Part shown: piece by piece, positions 55,437 to 64,000 of the stretch
Numbering within the stretch: position 1 is the first letter of the stretch
Layout of the letters: every line of letters begins with the position of its first letter
Source of the DNA: Ancylomarina euxina
Lineage (GTDB): Bacteria; Bacteroidota; Bacteroidia; Bacteroidales; Marinifilaceae
Direction of reading: 5' to 3'
NCBI RefSeq assembly: GCF_003863355.1
Contig: NZ_QQWG01000016.1
Location: 39,697 to 103,696 of the forward strand
DNA: 64,000 nt
Position numbers and translations under genes: made by a program
The notes under the pieces: model-generated
Told to the model about the DNA's origin: nothing
The model's database searches: none
What the model saw: the letters and a program-made list of their open reading frames with translations, nothing else

Positions 55437-57512
55437 ATGAAAGTTTTAGCAGGAACTACATTTTGTCTTTCGTTGTTATTTTGCATGGCGTGTTCACCAC
55501 AATACTACGCTCGCAAAGGCGATCAGTTATTTGATAAAGGATTATATCATCAATCGGAGTCTAAATATGATAAGGCTTACGAAAAGTCAGACGATCATAT
55601 TTTTAAATCAGATATAGCACTCAAAGCGGGACTTAGTTTCGAGAAAATAAACCAACCAAAGAAAGCAGCACGTTGGTATAAAAAAGCAACGCGCAGAAGA
55701 GATTCTTTTCCAGATGCTTTGACTCACTTGGCTCAGGTTGAAATTAAGAATGGAAATGTTGAAGATGCAGAAGAGGCCTTTTCTATTTATAAGGATTATG
55801 TCCCTGAAAATGCAAGAGGAGATGAAGAGAGATTGGTAGGAGTTTTCGAAAGAATAAAAGAGTGGAAGGATAATCCACAAGCTTATATTATCCGCCCAAT
55901 GCATAAGCTTAACTCACCAGCTAGTGAATTTGCCCCTCTTTATTATAGTGGTGATACAAATATTATTGTTTTTACAAGTACCCGAAAGGGAGGTTTTGGT
56001 GTTAAGCAAGATGGCGTAACGGGTGATAATTACTCTAATCTTTATCGTTCTGATTATACGAATGAGGTAAAAAGAGATGTAAAGAATAAAAGAGGAAAGG
56101 TTATTGATTCTAAAACAATCATCAAAGATGAATTTGAGTGGCAAAGACCCGTTAGTATAGGTGATAGTGTAAATTCTGTCTTTAATGACGGAGCAGCCTG
56201 TATTGATTTAAAGACAAATACTTTGTATTTCACATCTTCTCGTAAAGTTGATGGGAAAGACCGAGGAACTAAGATTTATAGTATCGCCATTCAGGGAGAT
56301 GAGTGGGGTGAGTTGAGTAAGATTGATATTGTGGCAGATTCACTTTCTGTAGGACACCCTTCCGTTTCATCTGACGGTGAAACTCTTTATTTTGCATCAG
56401 ATATGGCTGGTGGTTACGGTGGAAATGATATTTGGATGGTAAAGTCAGAAGGAGGCCAATGGGGAAGCCCTGTCAACATGGGTGCTGATATTAATACGGA
56501 TAAAAATGAGATTTTTCCATATATCCGTGATAATGGGATGTTGTATTTTGCATCTGACAGATTAGAAGGAATGGGAGGTTTGGATTTATATGTGGCGAAA
56601 CCTCGAACTGATGTCTGGGATGTTGAGAATATGAAGTATCCTATAAACTCCGAAGCGGATGATTTTAGTATTGTTTTCCAATCTGGTGAAAATAAAGGCT
56701 TGTTTGCGTCATCAAGAAATAAAGGGAATGACGATATCTTTTCGTTTGAAAAGGTTGAAATCGACCCTATGATTATTGAATTTGCCGAAGGTAAAATTAG
56801 TTTTGATGAAGGATTGGCTGGTAGAAATATCAGAGTTCGAGTTGAATCAGATAAGGACGGAAATTCAAATATCAATTTAAATGATAAGGGCGAATTTAAA
56901 TTGCCGATTCGAGCCAATACAAAATATACGATAACGGTTTCAGGTGACGATTTCCTTACTGAGAAAAAGGTGATTGAAGCAGGAAACGTTGATGAGAAAC
57001 TGAATCTTGATTTAAATTTTGAGCTTAAAGGTGTTGGTGTGCCGATTAGATTAAAAAATGTATTGTTTGGTTTTAATGAGTGGGTGTTGACAGATGAGGC
57101 CAAAACTGCACTGAGCGATTTAGTCATGACAATGAAAACGCATTCTGATATCGTAATTGAATTAAGTTCGCATACCGACTATGTTGGTCCAAAATTGGTA
57201 AACGACAGTGTATCACAATTACGAGCAAAGGTTTGTGTTGATTATTTGGTTGAGCAAGGTGTCGATCGTTCTCGACTGAAAGCATTAAGCTTTGGTGAGA
57301 CTAAGCCTTGGGTTGTGAAACAAGAAGGACAGGATAAATATCCATTCTTAAAGGTTGGTGATATACTTAATAAGGCGTTTATTTACAAGCTAGTTAATGA
57401 GGAAGATAAACAGGTCGCTATGCAGATGAATAGAAGAACCGAGATTAAAATTGAACGAATTAATAAGGAGTCGGAGTCAAGAACTGACAGATCAAAAAGA
57501 TCGAAGAGATAG
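55437..57512 (+). CDS. TPR-PD40-OmpA lipoprotein, PorE-like
   Basis: This outer-membrane lipoprotein (lipobox LLFCMAC, Cys19) has 691 residues. TPR-like helices span ~25-140. PD40/WD40-type repeats follow (~150-440, with NTLYFTSSRK, ETLYFASDMAGGYGGNDIW, GMLYFASDRLEGMGGLDLY), then a carboxypeptidase-regulatory-like beta-sandwich (~450-530) and an OmpA peptidoglycan-binding domain (~545-690, LSSHTDYVGPK and SQLRAKVCVDYL). This order is that of PorE, a type IX secretion component that ties PorK/N complexes to peptidoglycan. Other TPR/PD40/OmpA paralogues exist, so PorE itself is not proven. Confidence 0.85.
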   Translation: MKVLAGTTFCLSLLFCMACSPQYYARKGDQLFDKGLYHQSESKYDKAYEKSDDHIFKSDIALKAGLSFEKINQPKKAARWYKKATRRRDSFPDALTHLAQVEIKNGNVEDAEEAFSIYKDYVPENARGDEERLVGVFERIKEWKDNPQAYIIRPMHKLNSPASEFAPLYYSGDTNIIVFTSTRKGGFGVKQDGVTGDNYSNLYRSDYTNEVKRDVKNKRGKVIDSKTIIKDEFEWQRPVSIGDSVNSVFNDGAACIDLKTNTLYFTSSRKVDGKDRGTKIYSIAIQGDEWGELSKIDIVADSLSVGHPSVSSDGETLYFASDMAGGYGGNDIWMVKSEGGQWGSPVNMGADINTDKNEIFPYIRDNGMLYFASDRLEGMGGLDLYVAKPRTDVWDVENMKYPINSEADDFSIVFQSGENKGLFASSRNKGNDDIFSFEKVEIDPMIIEFAEGKISFDEGLAGRNIRVRVESDKDGNSNINLNDKGEFKLPIRANTKYTITVSGDDFLTEKKVIEAGNVDEKLNLDLNFELKGVGVPIRLKNVLFGFNEWVLTDEAKTALSDLVMTMKTHSDIVIELSSHTDYVGPKLVNDSVSQLRAKVCVDYLVEQGVDRSRLKALSFGETKPWVVKQEGQDKYPFLKVGDILNKAFIYKLVNEEDKQVAMQMNRRTEIKIERINKESESRTDRSKRSKR

Positions 57513-57620
57513 TTCAGGAATATAGCTTTCGTTAAAGGGAAAAAATACTAACTTTACGACGGCAAAAAATTAACAAAAGTGTTCTGCCATGCAGAGCGCT
57601 TTTTTTACTACTATCCAACC

Positions 57621-58790
57621 ATGAGAAAAGACGAAAGATACAATTTAAGAGGCGTTTCGGCATCGAAAGAAGATGTGCATAATGCAATAAAAAATATTGA
57701 TAAAGGACTTTATCCAAAGGCTTTTTGTAAGGTGATTCCTGATTATCTTACTGGAGACGATGAATACTGTAACATCATGCATGCTGACGGAGCAGGAACA
57801 AAATCTGCTTTAGCTTATATGTATTGGAAAGAAACAGGTGACTTATCGGTTTGGAAAGGCATTGCTCAGGATGCAATCATTATGAATCTTGATGATTTGC
57901 TTTGTGTAGGAGCTGTTGATAATATTCTGCTTTCGTCGACAATTGGACGCAATAAAAACCTGATTCCAGGTGAGGTTATTTCTGAAATTATTAATGGAAC
58001 CGAAGAATTGCTTGAAGAGTATCGTAAACTAGGTGTGAATATTTATTCAACGGGTGGAGAAACGGCTGATGTGGGTGATTTGGTACGTACAATTATTGTT
58101 GATTCTACTGTAACTTGTAGAATGAAACGCGAAGATGTGATCACAAATGAAAAAATCCAAGCGGGTGACGTCATTGTTGGTTTGTCTTCATACGGTCAAT
58201 CTACATACGAGGAAACTTACAATGGTGGAATGGGATCGAATGGATTAACATCTGCACGTCACGATGTTTTCTCAAAGTATCTTGCGGAAAAATACCCGGA
58301 GAGTTTTGATGGAGCGGTTCCAGAAGAGTTGGTGTATTCAGGAGCTTGTAAACTAACCGATGCTGTTGAAGGGACTGAATTGGATGCTGGTAAATTAGTT
58401 TTATCTGCGACTCGTACTTTTGCACCAATTGTAAAAGTTGCTTTAGATAAGTATCGTTCACAAATTCATGGTATGATTCATTGTTCGGGTGGAGCACAAA
58501 CAAAAGTTCTACACTTTGTTGACAATCTTCATATCGTAAAAGATAATATGTTTGATGTGCCACCATTGTTTAAGTTGATTAAAGAGCAGAGTGGAACAGA
58601 GTGGGATGAGATGTATAAGGTTTTTAATATGGGACATCGTTATGAGTTCTATGTGCCTGCCGAAATTGCAAATGATATTATCGAGATTTCGAAGAGCTTT
58701 AATGTAGATGCTAAAATTGTTGGACGCGTTGAAGCCTCTGATAGCAAAAAGTTGACTATTGAAAGTGAATTCGGCAAGTTCGAATACTAA
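57621..58790 (+). CDS. purM: phosphoribosylformylglycinamidine cyclo-ligase (AIR synthase)
   Basis: The product is 389 residues from the ATG at 57621, where the family sequence MRKDERYNLRGVSASKEDVH begins; an upstream ATG at 57579 adds 14 unrelated residues. It has the PurM fold: HADGAGTKSALAYMYW, DAIIMNLDDLLCVGA, STGGETADVGDLVRT and IVGLSSYGQSTYEE. It converts FGAM to AIR in purine synthesis. The sequence is the divergent Bacteroidota type. It leads the purM-prfA-pyrF cluster. Confidence 0.92.
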   Translation: MRKDERYNLRGVSASKEDVHNAIKNIDKGLYPKAFCKVIPDYLTGDDEYCNIMHADGAGTKSALAYMYWKETGDLSVWKGIAQDAIIMNLDDLLCVGAVDNILLSSTIGRNKNLIPGEVISEIINGTEELLEEYRKLGVNIYSTGGETADVGDLVRTIIVDSTVTCRMKREDVITNEKIQAGDVIVGLSSYGQSTYEETYNGGMGSNGLTSARHDVFSKYLAEKYPESFDGAVPEELVYSGACKLTDAVEGTELDAGKLVLSATRTFAPIVKVALDKYRSQIHGMIHCSGGAQTKVLHFVDNLHIVKDNMFDVPPLFKLIKEQSGTEWDEMYKVFNMGHRYEFYVPAEIANDIIEISKSFNVDAKIVGRVEASDSKKLTIESEFGKFEY

Positions 58791-58805
58791 ATAGAATTTA
58801 TAAAT

Positions 58806-58843
58806 GAGCCGATCGTCCTTTTATTGGGATGATCGGCTTCTTT
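58806..58843 (+). terminator. terminator of purM
   Basis: GCCGATCgTCC / GGgaTGATCGGC with a TTCTTTG tail. Confidence 0.75.
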
Positions 58844-59011
58844 GTATTTGAAATCCAAATGAAATAGAATTTTTATTTATTTGTATGAGAATATTGATGT
58901 TAGCTTAGTATTATGTTGTCTGATGAAGCTTAAATATTCTAATAATGAGATTCAAATCAATTAAAGTAATTTTATTTTCCTAATTTTGTGCAAATTTAAG
59001 AGATTATAAGG

Positions 59012-60097
59012 ATGAGCGATAATGTGTTACTAGGAAAACTAGAAGGTGTTTTTATCCGATTTAAGGAGGTTAGTCAATTGATTACCGACCCTGAGATAAT
59101 GAGTGATATGAAACGCTATGTTAAGCTAAGTAAAGAATATAAAGAATTGGAGTTAGTCGATTCTGCTGCAACGAGATATAGAAATGCACTTGAAACGATT
59201 ACTGAATCGAAAGAAATATTAGCCACTGAAAGCGATGAAGAGTTGCGCGAAATGGCAAAAATGGAACTAGAAGAGCTTGAGGAAAAGTTACCAGAAATGG
59301 AGAATGAGATTAAATTGCTTCTAGTGCCTGCAGATCCTGAAGATTCTAAAAATGCAATTGTAGAAATTCGTGCTGGTGCTGGTGGTGATGAAGCTAGTAT
59401 CTTTGCAGGAGATTTATATCGAATGTATACTAAGTTTTGCGAGAGTAAAGGTTGGAAAGTATCTATGACTTCATGTAGTGAAGGAACATCTGGTGGTTAC
59501 AAGGAAATTGTTTTAAATGTGTCTGGTAACGGTGTTTATGGTGTTCTGAAATATGAATCAGGTGTACACCGTGTTCAGCGTGTGCCTCAAACTGAAACTC
59601 AGGGCCGTGTGCATACCAGTGCTGCATCAGTAGCCGTATTACCAGAAGCTGAAGAGTTTGATATTGATGTGAAAGAAAGTGATATCCGTAAGGATACATA
59701 TTGTTCTTCAGGACCTGGTGGACAGTCGGTGAATACAACTTATTCAGCTATTCGTCTGACTCATAATCCAACAGGTATTGTAGTAACTTGTCAGGATCAG
59801 AAATCTCAGATTAAGAATTTAGCTAAGGCGATGATCGAATTGCGTTCTCGTATTTATGCGCTGGAGCATCAGAAGTATCTTGATGAAATTTCATCTAAAC
59901 GTAAGACGATGGTTTCTACTGGTGACCGTTCGGCTAAAATTAGAACATACAATTACCCACAAGGTCGTGTAACCGATCATAGAATTAATTTAACGATGTA
60001 TAATTTGAGTGCTATTATCGATGGCGATATTCAAGAGATTATCGATAAGCTTCAGGTTGAAGAAAATGCAGAGCGACTTAAGGAAAGTGGTTTATAA
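59012..60097 (+). CDS. prfA: peptide chain release factor 1
   Basis: RF1 of 361 residues. The codon-recognition motif PQT (PxT type, RF1-specific) lies at about residues 192-194 in [16 protein letters not shown]. The peptidyl-tRNA hydrolysis motif GGQ is at 236-238 in [14 protein letters not shown]. The N-terminal helical domain is rich in Glu/Leu. It releases peptides at UAA and UAG. It sits between purM and pyrF, each with its own terminator. Confidence 0.97.
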   Translation: MSDNVLLGKLEGVFIRFKEVSQLITDPEIMSDMKRYVKLSKEYKELELVDSAATRYRNALETITESKEILATESDEELREMAKMELEELEEKLPEMENEIKLLLVPADPEDSKNAIVEIRAGAGGDEASIFAGDLYRMYTKFCESKGWKVSMTSCSEGTSGGYKEIVLNVSGNGVYGVLKYESGVHRVQRVPQTETQGRVHTSAASVAVLPEAEEFDIDVKESDIRKDTYCSSGPGGQSVNTTYSAIRLTHNPTGIVVTCQDQKSQIKNLAKAMIELRSRIYALEHQKYLDEISSKRKTMVSTGDRSAKIRTYNYPQGRVTDHRINLTMYNLSAIIDGDIQEIIDKLQVEENAERLKESGL

Positions 60098-60105
60098 TAA
60101 TATTT

Positions 60106-60136
60106 GGCAGTGGTTTTTAACTACTGCCTTTTTTTT
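60106..60136 (+). terminator. terminator of prfA
   Basis: GGCAGTgGT / ACtACTGCC with a T-rich loop and an 8-T tail. Confidence 0.8.
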
Positions 60137-60196
60137 GATTTCATTTTAATGAGTCTTAGATAAAAAGAAATAAAACAACCATTAAATAAATAACAA

Positions 60197-61024
60197 ATGA
60201 ACTATCAAGCTTTATTCGAGCAAATTAAATTAAAGAAGTCTTTCCTATGTGTTGGTTTGGATACCGATGAGAAGAAGATACCAGCGCATTTGCTTAAAGA
60301 GGAAGATCCTATTTTTGAATTCAACAAAGCGATTGTTGATGCTACAGCTCACTTGGTTGTGGCTTATAAGCCAAATATTGCATTTTACGAGTGTAAAGGA
60401 GCAAAGGGGTGGCTTTCTCTTGAGAAAACAGTTTGTTATATTAAGGAGAATTACCCAGAAGTATTCCTGATTGCTGATGCCAAGCGTGGCGATATCGGAA
60501 ACACATCAAAAATGTACGCCAGTGCATTTCTTGAGAATATGCCTTTTGATTCAATTACAGTTGCTCCTTATATGGGTGAGGATTCGGTTACGCCTTTCCT
60601 TTCATATAAAGACAAGTGGGTAATTCTATTGGCATTAACATCTAATAAAGGTGCTTTCGATTTCCAATTCTTTCAGGAAGGGGAGCAGAAATTGTTCGAG
60701 AAAGTTCTTGAAAAATCACAAGAGTGGGGTTCTCAGGATAATATGATGTACGTGGTTGGTGCGACAAAAGCAGAAATGTTATCTGATATTCGTAAGATTG
60801 CCCCAAATCATTTCCTATTGGTTCCAGGAGTTGGTGCTCAAGGTGGAAGTTTGCAAGAGGTCGCGAAATATGGTATGAATGACCATTGTGGTTTGTTGGT
60901 TAACTCATCGAGAGGAATTATTTATGCTGATTCAACTCCGAATTTTGCTGATGTTGCATGCGAAAAAGCATTGGAACTTCAGGAAGAGATGGCAGCCTTA
61001 ATGGATGCGAAAGGAATCTTATAG
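60197..61024 (+). CDS. pyrF: orotidine 5'-phosphate decarboxylase
   Basis: The product is 275 residues, of the longer PyrF subfamily (PyrF2/mycobacterial type). The catalytic motif [10 protein letters not shown] starts at residue 94. [14 protein letters not shown] binds phosphate near the N-terminus, and [15 protein letters not shown] with NSSRGIIYA closes the phosphate site. It makes UMP in pyrimidine synthesis. Confidence 0.95.
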   Translation: MNYQALFEQIKLKKSFLCVGLDTDEKKIPAHLLKEEDPIFEFNKAIVDATAHLVVAYKPNIAFYECKGAKGWLSLEKTVCYIKENYPEVFLIADAKRGDIGNTSKMYASAFLENMPFDSITVAPYMGEDSVTPFLSYKDKWVILLALTSNKGAFDFQFFQEGEQKLFEKVLEKSQEWGSQDNMMYVVGATKAEMLSDIRKIAPNHFLLVPGVGAQGGSLQEVAKYGMNDHCGLLVNSSRGIIYADSTPNFADVACEKALELQEEMAALMDAKGIL

Positions 61025-61046
61025 TCTTAGCTATTAAAGAAATAGA

Positions 61047-61079
61047 AAAGCGATGGTCTCAATGTCATCGCTTTTTTTT
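61047..61079 (+). terminator. terminator of pyrF
   Basis: AAAGCGATG / CATCGCTTT with a 10-nt loop and an 8-T tail. Confidence 0.85.
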
Positions 61080-61140
61080 GTATTCTTAGAAATCATATCA
61101 TAAATTTAGTATTCTATTTAAAAACTTAGAATCTGTTTTT

Positions 61141-62418
61141 ATGAATGAGGATTTTCTACACTATATCTGGAAATATCGCCTTTTCGATTCAGAAGAATTG
61201 ATGTCAAGTCAGGGGCAGTATTTGGAATTGATTGATGTTGGTCGTTTAAATAGAGATTCTGGCCCTGATTTTTTTGAAGCTCGAATCCAAATCGATGACT
61301 TGCTTTGGGTTGGAAATGTGGAGATTCATATTAAATCGTCTGATTGGTATAAGCATCATCACGAAGTAGATTCGGCCTATAATAATGTCATTTTACATGT
61401 TGTTCTTAAAAATGATACAGATATTATTTTGTCAGATGGGCGTTTGTTACCATGTCTAGAGCTTAAAATTCCAGATCAATACCTGAAAAGATATCAAAAC
61501 CTGATGTCTTCTCAGTCTTGGATTCCTTGTCAGGTGGATATCCCGAAATTGAATAATTTCTTTGTGAATCATTGGTTAGATAGAATGTTGCTGGAAAGAT
61601 TGGAGAGGAAGGCTGGTGAGATAAATCAGATTTATCATCAAAATGCGGATTCTTGGGAAGAAACCTTCTATCAATTATTGGCTCGATATTTTGGCATGAA
61701 GGTAAATGCAGATCCTTTTGAGCAGCTTGCCAGATCAGTTTCTCTGAAGATTCTTGCCAAACACAAAAATTCACTCTTGCAATTGGAAGCTATTTTATTT
61801 GGTCAAGCTGGGTTTCTTGATGATTCTATTCCCGGAGACCCATATTATTGTGATTTGCAAAGAGAATATCGTTTTTTGAAAAATAAGTTTGAGTTAAAGC
61901 CTATCGAGAAAAGGCGATGGAAATTTATGAGGATTCACCCTGTTAACTTTCCAATTATTCGTATTGCTCAGTTCGCTAAATTGATTTATCAGTCACAATC
62001 ATTATTTTCTAAAATTAAACAGGTTGAAAATGTTAATGAGTTTTATCTGTTGTTGGAAACTGAGGCTTCTCAATATTGGGATAATCATTATAGGTTTGGA
62101 GAAAAAGTTGACTTTAAGAAAAAAGTCTTGGGTAGATCGACCATCGATATATTAATAATAAATGCAATTGTTCCCATTCTATTTGTTTATGGTAAAGAAA
62201 TTGGGAATCATTTCTACCTTGATAGAGTCTTAGTTTATCTTGAACAGATGAAGCCTGAGAGAAATTCGATTGTTAAATCGTGGATAGAAAGTGGAGTTGT
62301 TGTGAAGTCAGCCTTTGATTCCCAATCTTTATTGCATCTGAAATCAGAATATTGCAATAAGTATAAGTGTCTTGAATGTGAATTAGGAAATAGAATTCTT
62401 CGTCTTGAACAAATGTGA
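61141..62418 (+). CDS. DUF2851 family protein
   Basis: This 425-residue protein is easily assigned to DUF2851, found almost only in Bacteroidota. It opens MNEDFLHYIWKYRLFD and shows GRLNRDSGPDFFEARIQID, WVGNVEIHIKSSDWYKHHH and YNNVILHVVLKND. The N-terminal EIHxKSSDWxxH pattern resembles a nuclease-like (PD-(D/E)XK-type) core, but no activity is known to me. The C-terminus carries CNKYKCLECELGNRIL, a small Cys cluster. Confidence 0.88.
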   Translation: MNEDFLHYIWKYRLFDSEELMSSQGQYLELIDVGRLNRDSGPDFFEARIQIDDLLWVGNVEIHIKSSDWYKHHHEVDSAYNNVILHVVLKNDTDIILSDGRLLPCLELKIPDQYLKRYQNLMSSQSWIPCQVDIPKLNNFFVNHWLDRMLLERLERKAGEINQIYHQNADSWEETFYQLLARYFGMKVNADPFEQLARSVSLKILAKHKNSLLQLEAILFGQAGFLDDSIPGDPYYCDLQREYRFLKNKFELKPIEKRRWKFMRIHPVNFPIIRIAQFAKLIYQSQSLFSKIKQVENVNEFYLLLETEASQYWDNHYRFGEKVDFKKKVLGRSTIDILIINAIVPILFVYGKEIGNHFYLDRVLVYLEQMKPERNSIVKSWIESGVVVKSAFDSQSLLHLKSEYCNKYKCLECELGNRILRLEQM

Positions 62419-62483
62419 TTTTACGTATTGCAGTTAGATAAGATTGATTAATTTAGATTTTATTTTTCACCTAAATACGAGCA

Positions 62484-63524
62484 ATGTCATTAAAGGGACG
62501 TAAAGTCTGGGAAGAAAATGTTAAAACACTTAGTTTCGCTTTGATTCTGATGTTTATTGTGATTGGTATCGGTACGATTGGTTATATGCAACTTAACAAA
62601 GAATATAGCCTGATCGATGCTTTATATATGACAGTAATTACAATTTCAACGGTTGGTTTTAAGGAGGTGCACGATCTTACAGATAATGGTAAGGTGTTTA
62701 CAATGTTATTGATTTTGACAAGTTTTGGTATTTTTGGTTATATTGTTTCAGCAGTGACCCGTTTTATTTTAGATGGTGTTTTTCGTAGAAATTTAAAAGA
62801 TTATAGAGTGGCTAGAAAAATCGAGAAGTTAAGTAATCATGTCATTGTCTGTGGATTCGGTCGAAATGGACGTCAGGCAAGTCTTGAGTTAATTGAGCAT
62901 GAGGAGCAGGTTGTTGTAATTGATTCAAAAGAGTCAAGTATTGATCAGATCCGTATGATTCCTGAATTGCTGTTTATTCAAGGGGATGCGACTCTGGAGG
63001 AAATTTTAACACTTGCTAATATATCTAAAGCTAAGGCTCTGATTACCGCAATACCCGATGATGCGGCTAATGTATACGTTTGTTTGACTGCTAGGGAGTT
63101 GAATCCTGAAATTAGAATAATTTCTCGATCGTCTAAATTGCAATCTGATAATAAATTAAAACGCGCTGGGGCCAATAATGTTATTATGCCAGACCTTCTA
63201 GGTGGTCAGCAGATGGCTAAGTTAGTTGCTCAGCCCGATGTTGTTGAGTTTGTTGACAAGATTTTGCTACAATCAATCAAAGGTGTAAACTTAATGGAAG
63301 TCTCATGTTCTAAGCTTGCCACATGCTTTGTTGGTCGGTCAATTTTAGATTTGAATGTTAGAAATGTTTCTGGAGCCAATATTATTGGTTTGAAAGATGA
63401 TGAAGGGAATTATATCTACAACCCTTCTCCGCATATTATACTCGATCAAAAATTCCAACTTTTTGTTTTAGGTGATGCACGGCAGTTAAAGCGACTTAAG
63501 GAGTTGCTTACTACTGGGAAATAG
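62484..63524 (+). CDS. potassium channel with TrkA-N (RCK) domain
   Basis: The product is 346 residues. Two transmembrane helices (about 15-35 and 75-95) flank a pore with the filter TISTVGFKEV, where the canonical TVGYGD is replaced by TVGFKE as in this subfamily. A Rossmann RCK domain follows (VIVCGFGRNGRQASLELIE near residue 117, then VVVIDSKE), and a TrkA-C-like end (FVGRSILDLNVRNVSGANIIGLK). It is an inner-membrane cation channel gated by a nucleotide or ion. Confidence 0.9.
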   Translation: MSLKGRKVWEENVKTLSFALILMFIVIGIGTIGYMQLNKEYSLIDALYMTVITISTVGFKEVHDLTDNGKVFTMLLILTSFGIFGYIVSAVTRFILDGVFRRNLKDYRVARKIEKLSNHVIVCGFGRNGRQASLELIEHEEQVVVIDSKESSIDQIRMIPELLFIQGDATLEEILTLANISKAKALITAIPDDAANVYVCLTARELNPEIRIISRSSKLQSDNKLKRAGANNVIMPDLLGGQQMAKLVAQPDVVEFVDKILLQSIKGVNLMEVSCSKLATCFVGRSILDLNVRNVSGANIIGLKDDEGNYIYNPSPHIILDQKFQLFVLGDARQLKRLKELLTTGK

Positions 63525-63616
63525 CGTCAGAAATATTTATTTTAAAATCAGATTTGAAATTAAGTATCACTAAATCAGTATAATGCAATATTTCTTTGTT
63601 TTTTTCTTGGATTTCG

Positions 63617-63649
63617 TTTGGAAGTTAGGATGTTTTGATCCTATATTTG
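63617..63649 (+). promoter_or_regulatory. strong Bacteroidota-type promoter (upstream of candidate sRNA)
   Basis: TTTG (63617-63620) and TATATTTG (63642-63649) with a 21-bp spacer match the consensus exactly. The start of transcription is expected near 63655. Confidence 0.7.
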
Positions 63650-63652
63650 TAG

Positions 63653-63827
63653 CCACTTTCAACGGAGAGTGGATTTATAAAATGGTTGTTTAGTAGTATT
63701 TTATAGGCAGTGGTAGGGTGGTCGTAGGAATTTTTTATTTTTTAAAGGATTATTTACACCTACTAAACAACCTCATGATTCGGGAGTAGTTGAGAGTTTT
63801 GATCATTGTGTCGAATTCTCTTTTTTT
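63653..63827 (+). ncRNA. candidate small RNA of ~175 nt
   Basis: A stretch with no open frame is bounded by a consensus promoter and a terminator. Structure: a 5' hairpin CCACT/AGTGG (63653-63672), then a perfect 13-bp helix GGTTGTTTAGTAG (63684-63696) with CTACTAAACAACC (63760-63772) enclosing a ~63-nt loop. The terminator is GAGAGTT/AATTCTC plus seven T (63792-63827). A long closing helix with a large internal loop is compatible with a 6S-like RNA, but I cannot assign a family. Confidence 0.55.
63792..63827 (+). terminator. terminator of the candidate small RNA
   Basis: GAGAGTT / AATTCTC (one G-U pair) with a 15-nt loop and seven T. Confidence 0.6.
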
Positions 63828-63875
63828 AGCTCTATATTTTTGAGGAAATAAAATTTCAAAAAAAACGAATTGTGA

Positions 63876-63908
63876 TTTGCAGTTTAGGAATTAAAGTTCT
63901 TATATTTG
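63876..63908 (+). promoter_or_regulatory. second strong promoter, with leader running out of the window
   Basis: TTTG (63876-63879) and TATATTTG (63901-63908), again with a 21-bp spacer. The sequence after it (GCAGCCGCTTAAATAGCG, a CGCT/AGCG hairpin, then a purine-rich leader to 64000) contains no start codon of a recognisable gene. It looks like the leader of a stable-RNA (possibly rRNA) operon. Confidence 0.6.
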
Positions 63909-64000
63909 CAGCCGCTTAAATAGCGAAAAAGTTCTTAAAAGTCTGGTAAAGGAAAACGGCGAGAGTTGAAAAAGGGAGAGAAAATATTTCTCAAAATAAT

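Noticed and set aside
56414..57127. 237-codon minus-strand open frame
   Set aside because: It is a shadow of the PorE-like gene, whose plus-strand frame has clear domains, a lipobox and family resemblance.

Overview
The window is a chromosomal stretch of a Bacteroidota bacterium, most likely a marine or sediment member of the Marinilabiliales (Marinifilaceae-like). That placement is inferred from several signs. The base composition is low in G+C. Promoters of the Bacteroidota type (TTTG, 19-21 bp, TAnnTTTG) lie before the tRNA-Phe cluster and twice at the right end. The gene content fits: TonB-dependent receptors with a carboxypeptidase-regulatory N-terminus, a DUF4249 lipoprotein partner, a fused SecDF, type III glutamine synthetase, TIGR02757 and DUF2851 proteins, and a TPR/PD40/OmpA protein resembling type IX secretion component PorE.

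Layout. 1-4.7 kb: small housekeeping and hypothetical genes on the minus strand, with short palindromic insertions and one copy of a ~180-bp dispersed repeat. 4.8-7.0 kb: a scar region holding a frameshifted remnant of an HpaII-family restriction enzyme, a truncated C-terminal fragment of another protein, and a DUF559 endonuclease gene between ~54-bp hairpin-bearing inverted repeats. 7.0-12.0 kb: a ~5-kb island bounded by a 17-bp duplication of the 3' end of tRNA-Leu(TAA). It carries CGTTCCCC arrays at both ends, a 13-codon integrase-like stub, a truncated DsbA-like gene, a TonB receptor/DUF4249 pair and three degenerate ~145-bp tandem repeats. 12-34 kb: core genes (tRNA-Leu, tRNA-Gly, mutS, a LYS9-like dehydrogenase, trmN6, TIGR02757, lolD-like, a Ca/Na exchanger, tatA, secDF, a retropepsin-like protease, a TonB receptor, mdh, valS, an HU-like protein). 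34-39.7 kb: ridA-like gene and a type II NADH dehydrogenase, then a TonB receptor and a PQQ-type sugar dehydrogenase lipoprotein that sit between the intact ndh 3' end and a decayed second copy of it.

39.8-64 kb: a secreted His-rich protein, NADP glutamate dehydrogenase, a large receiver/PPDK_N protein, an O-methyltransferase, an M16 peptidase and three identical tRNA-Phe genes. Next comes an NtrC-like regulator whose ATPase motifs are degraded, followed by three exported proteins (histidine phosphatase, PPP-type phosphatase, CotH-kinase-like protein). The rest is GSIII, the PorE-like protein, purM-prfA-pyrF, a DUF2851 protein and a TrkA-type K+ channel. The last 400 bp contain a probable small RNA with its own promoter and terminator, then a second strong promoter with a leader running off the window, possibly that of an rRNA operon.

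Functional themes are nitrogen assimilation (gdhA and GSIII), protein export and envelope assembly (tatA, secDF, lolD, PorE-like), outer-membrane uptake, and a candidate extracytoplasmic phosphorylation module at 49.6-52.7 kb. The most unusual sites are the decayed tRNA-Leu island, the ndh-tail duplication, the 22-bp iterons before the HU-like gene, the paired 18-bp palindromes with 6-bp flanking duplications, and the 3'-end small RNA candidate.
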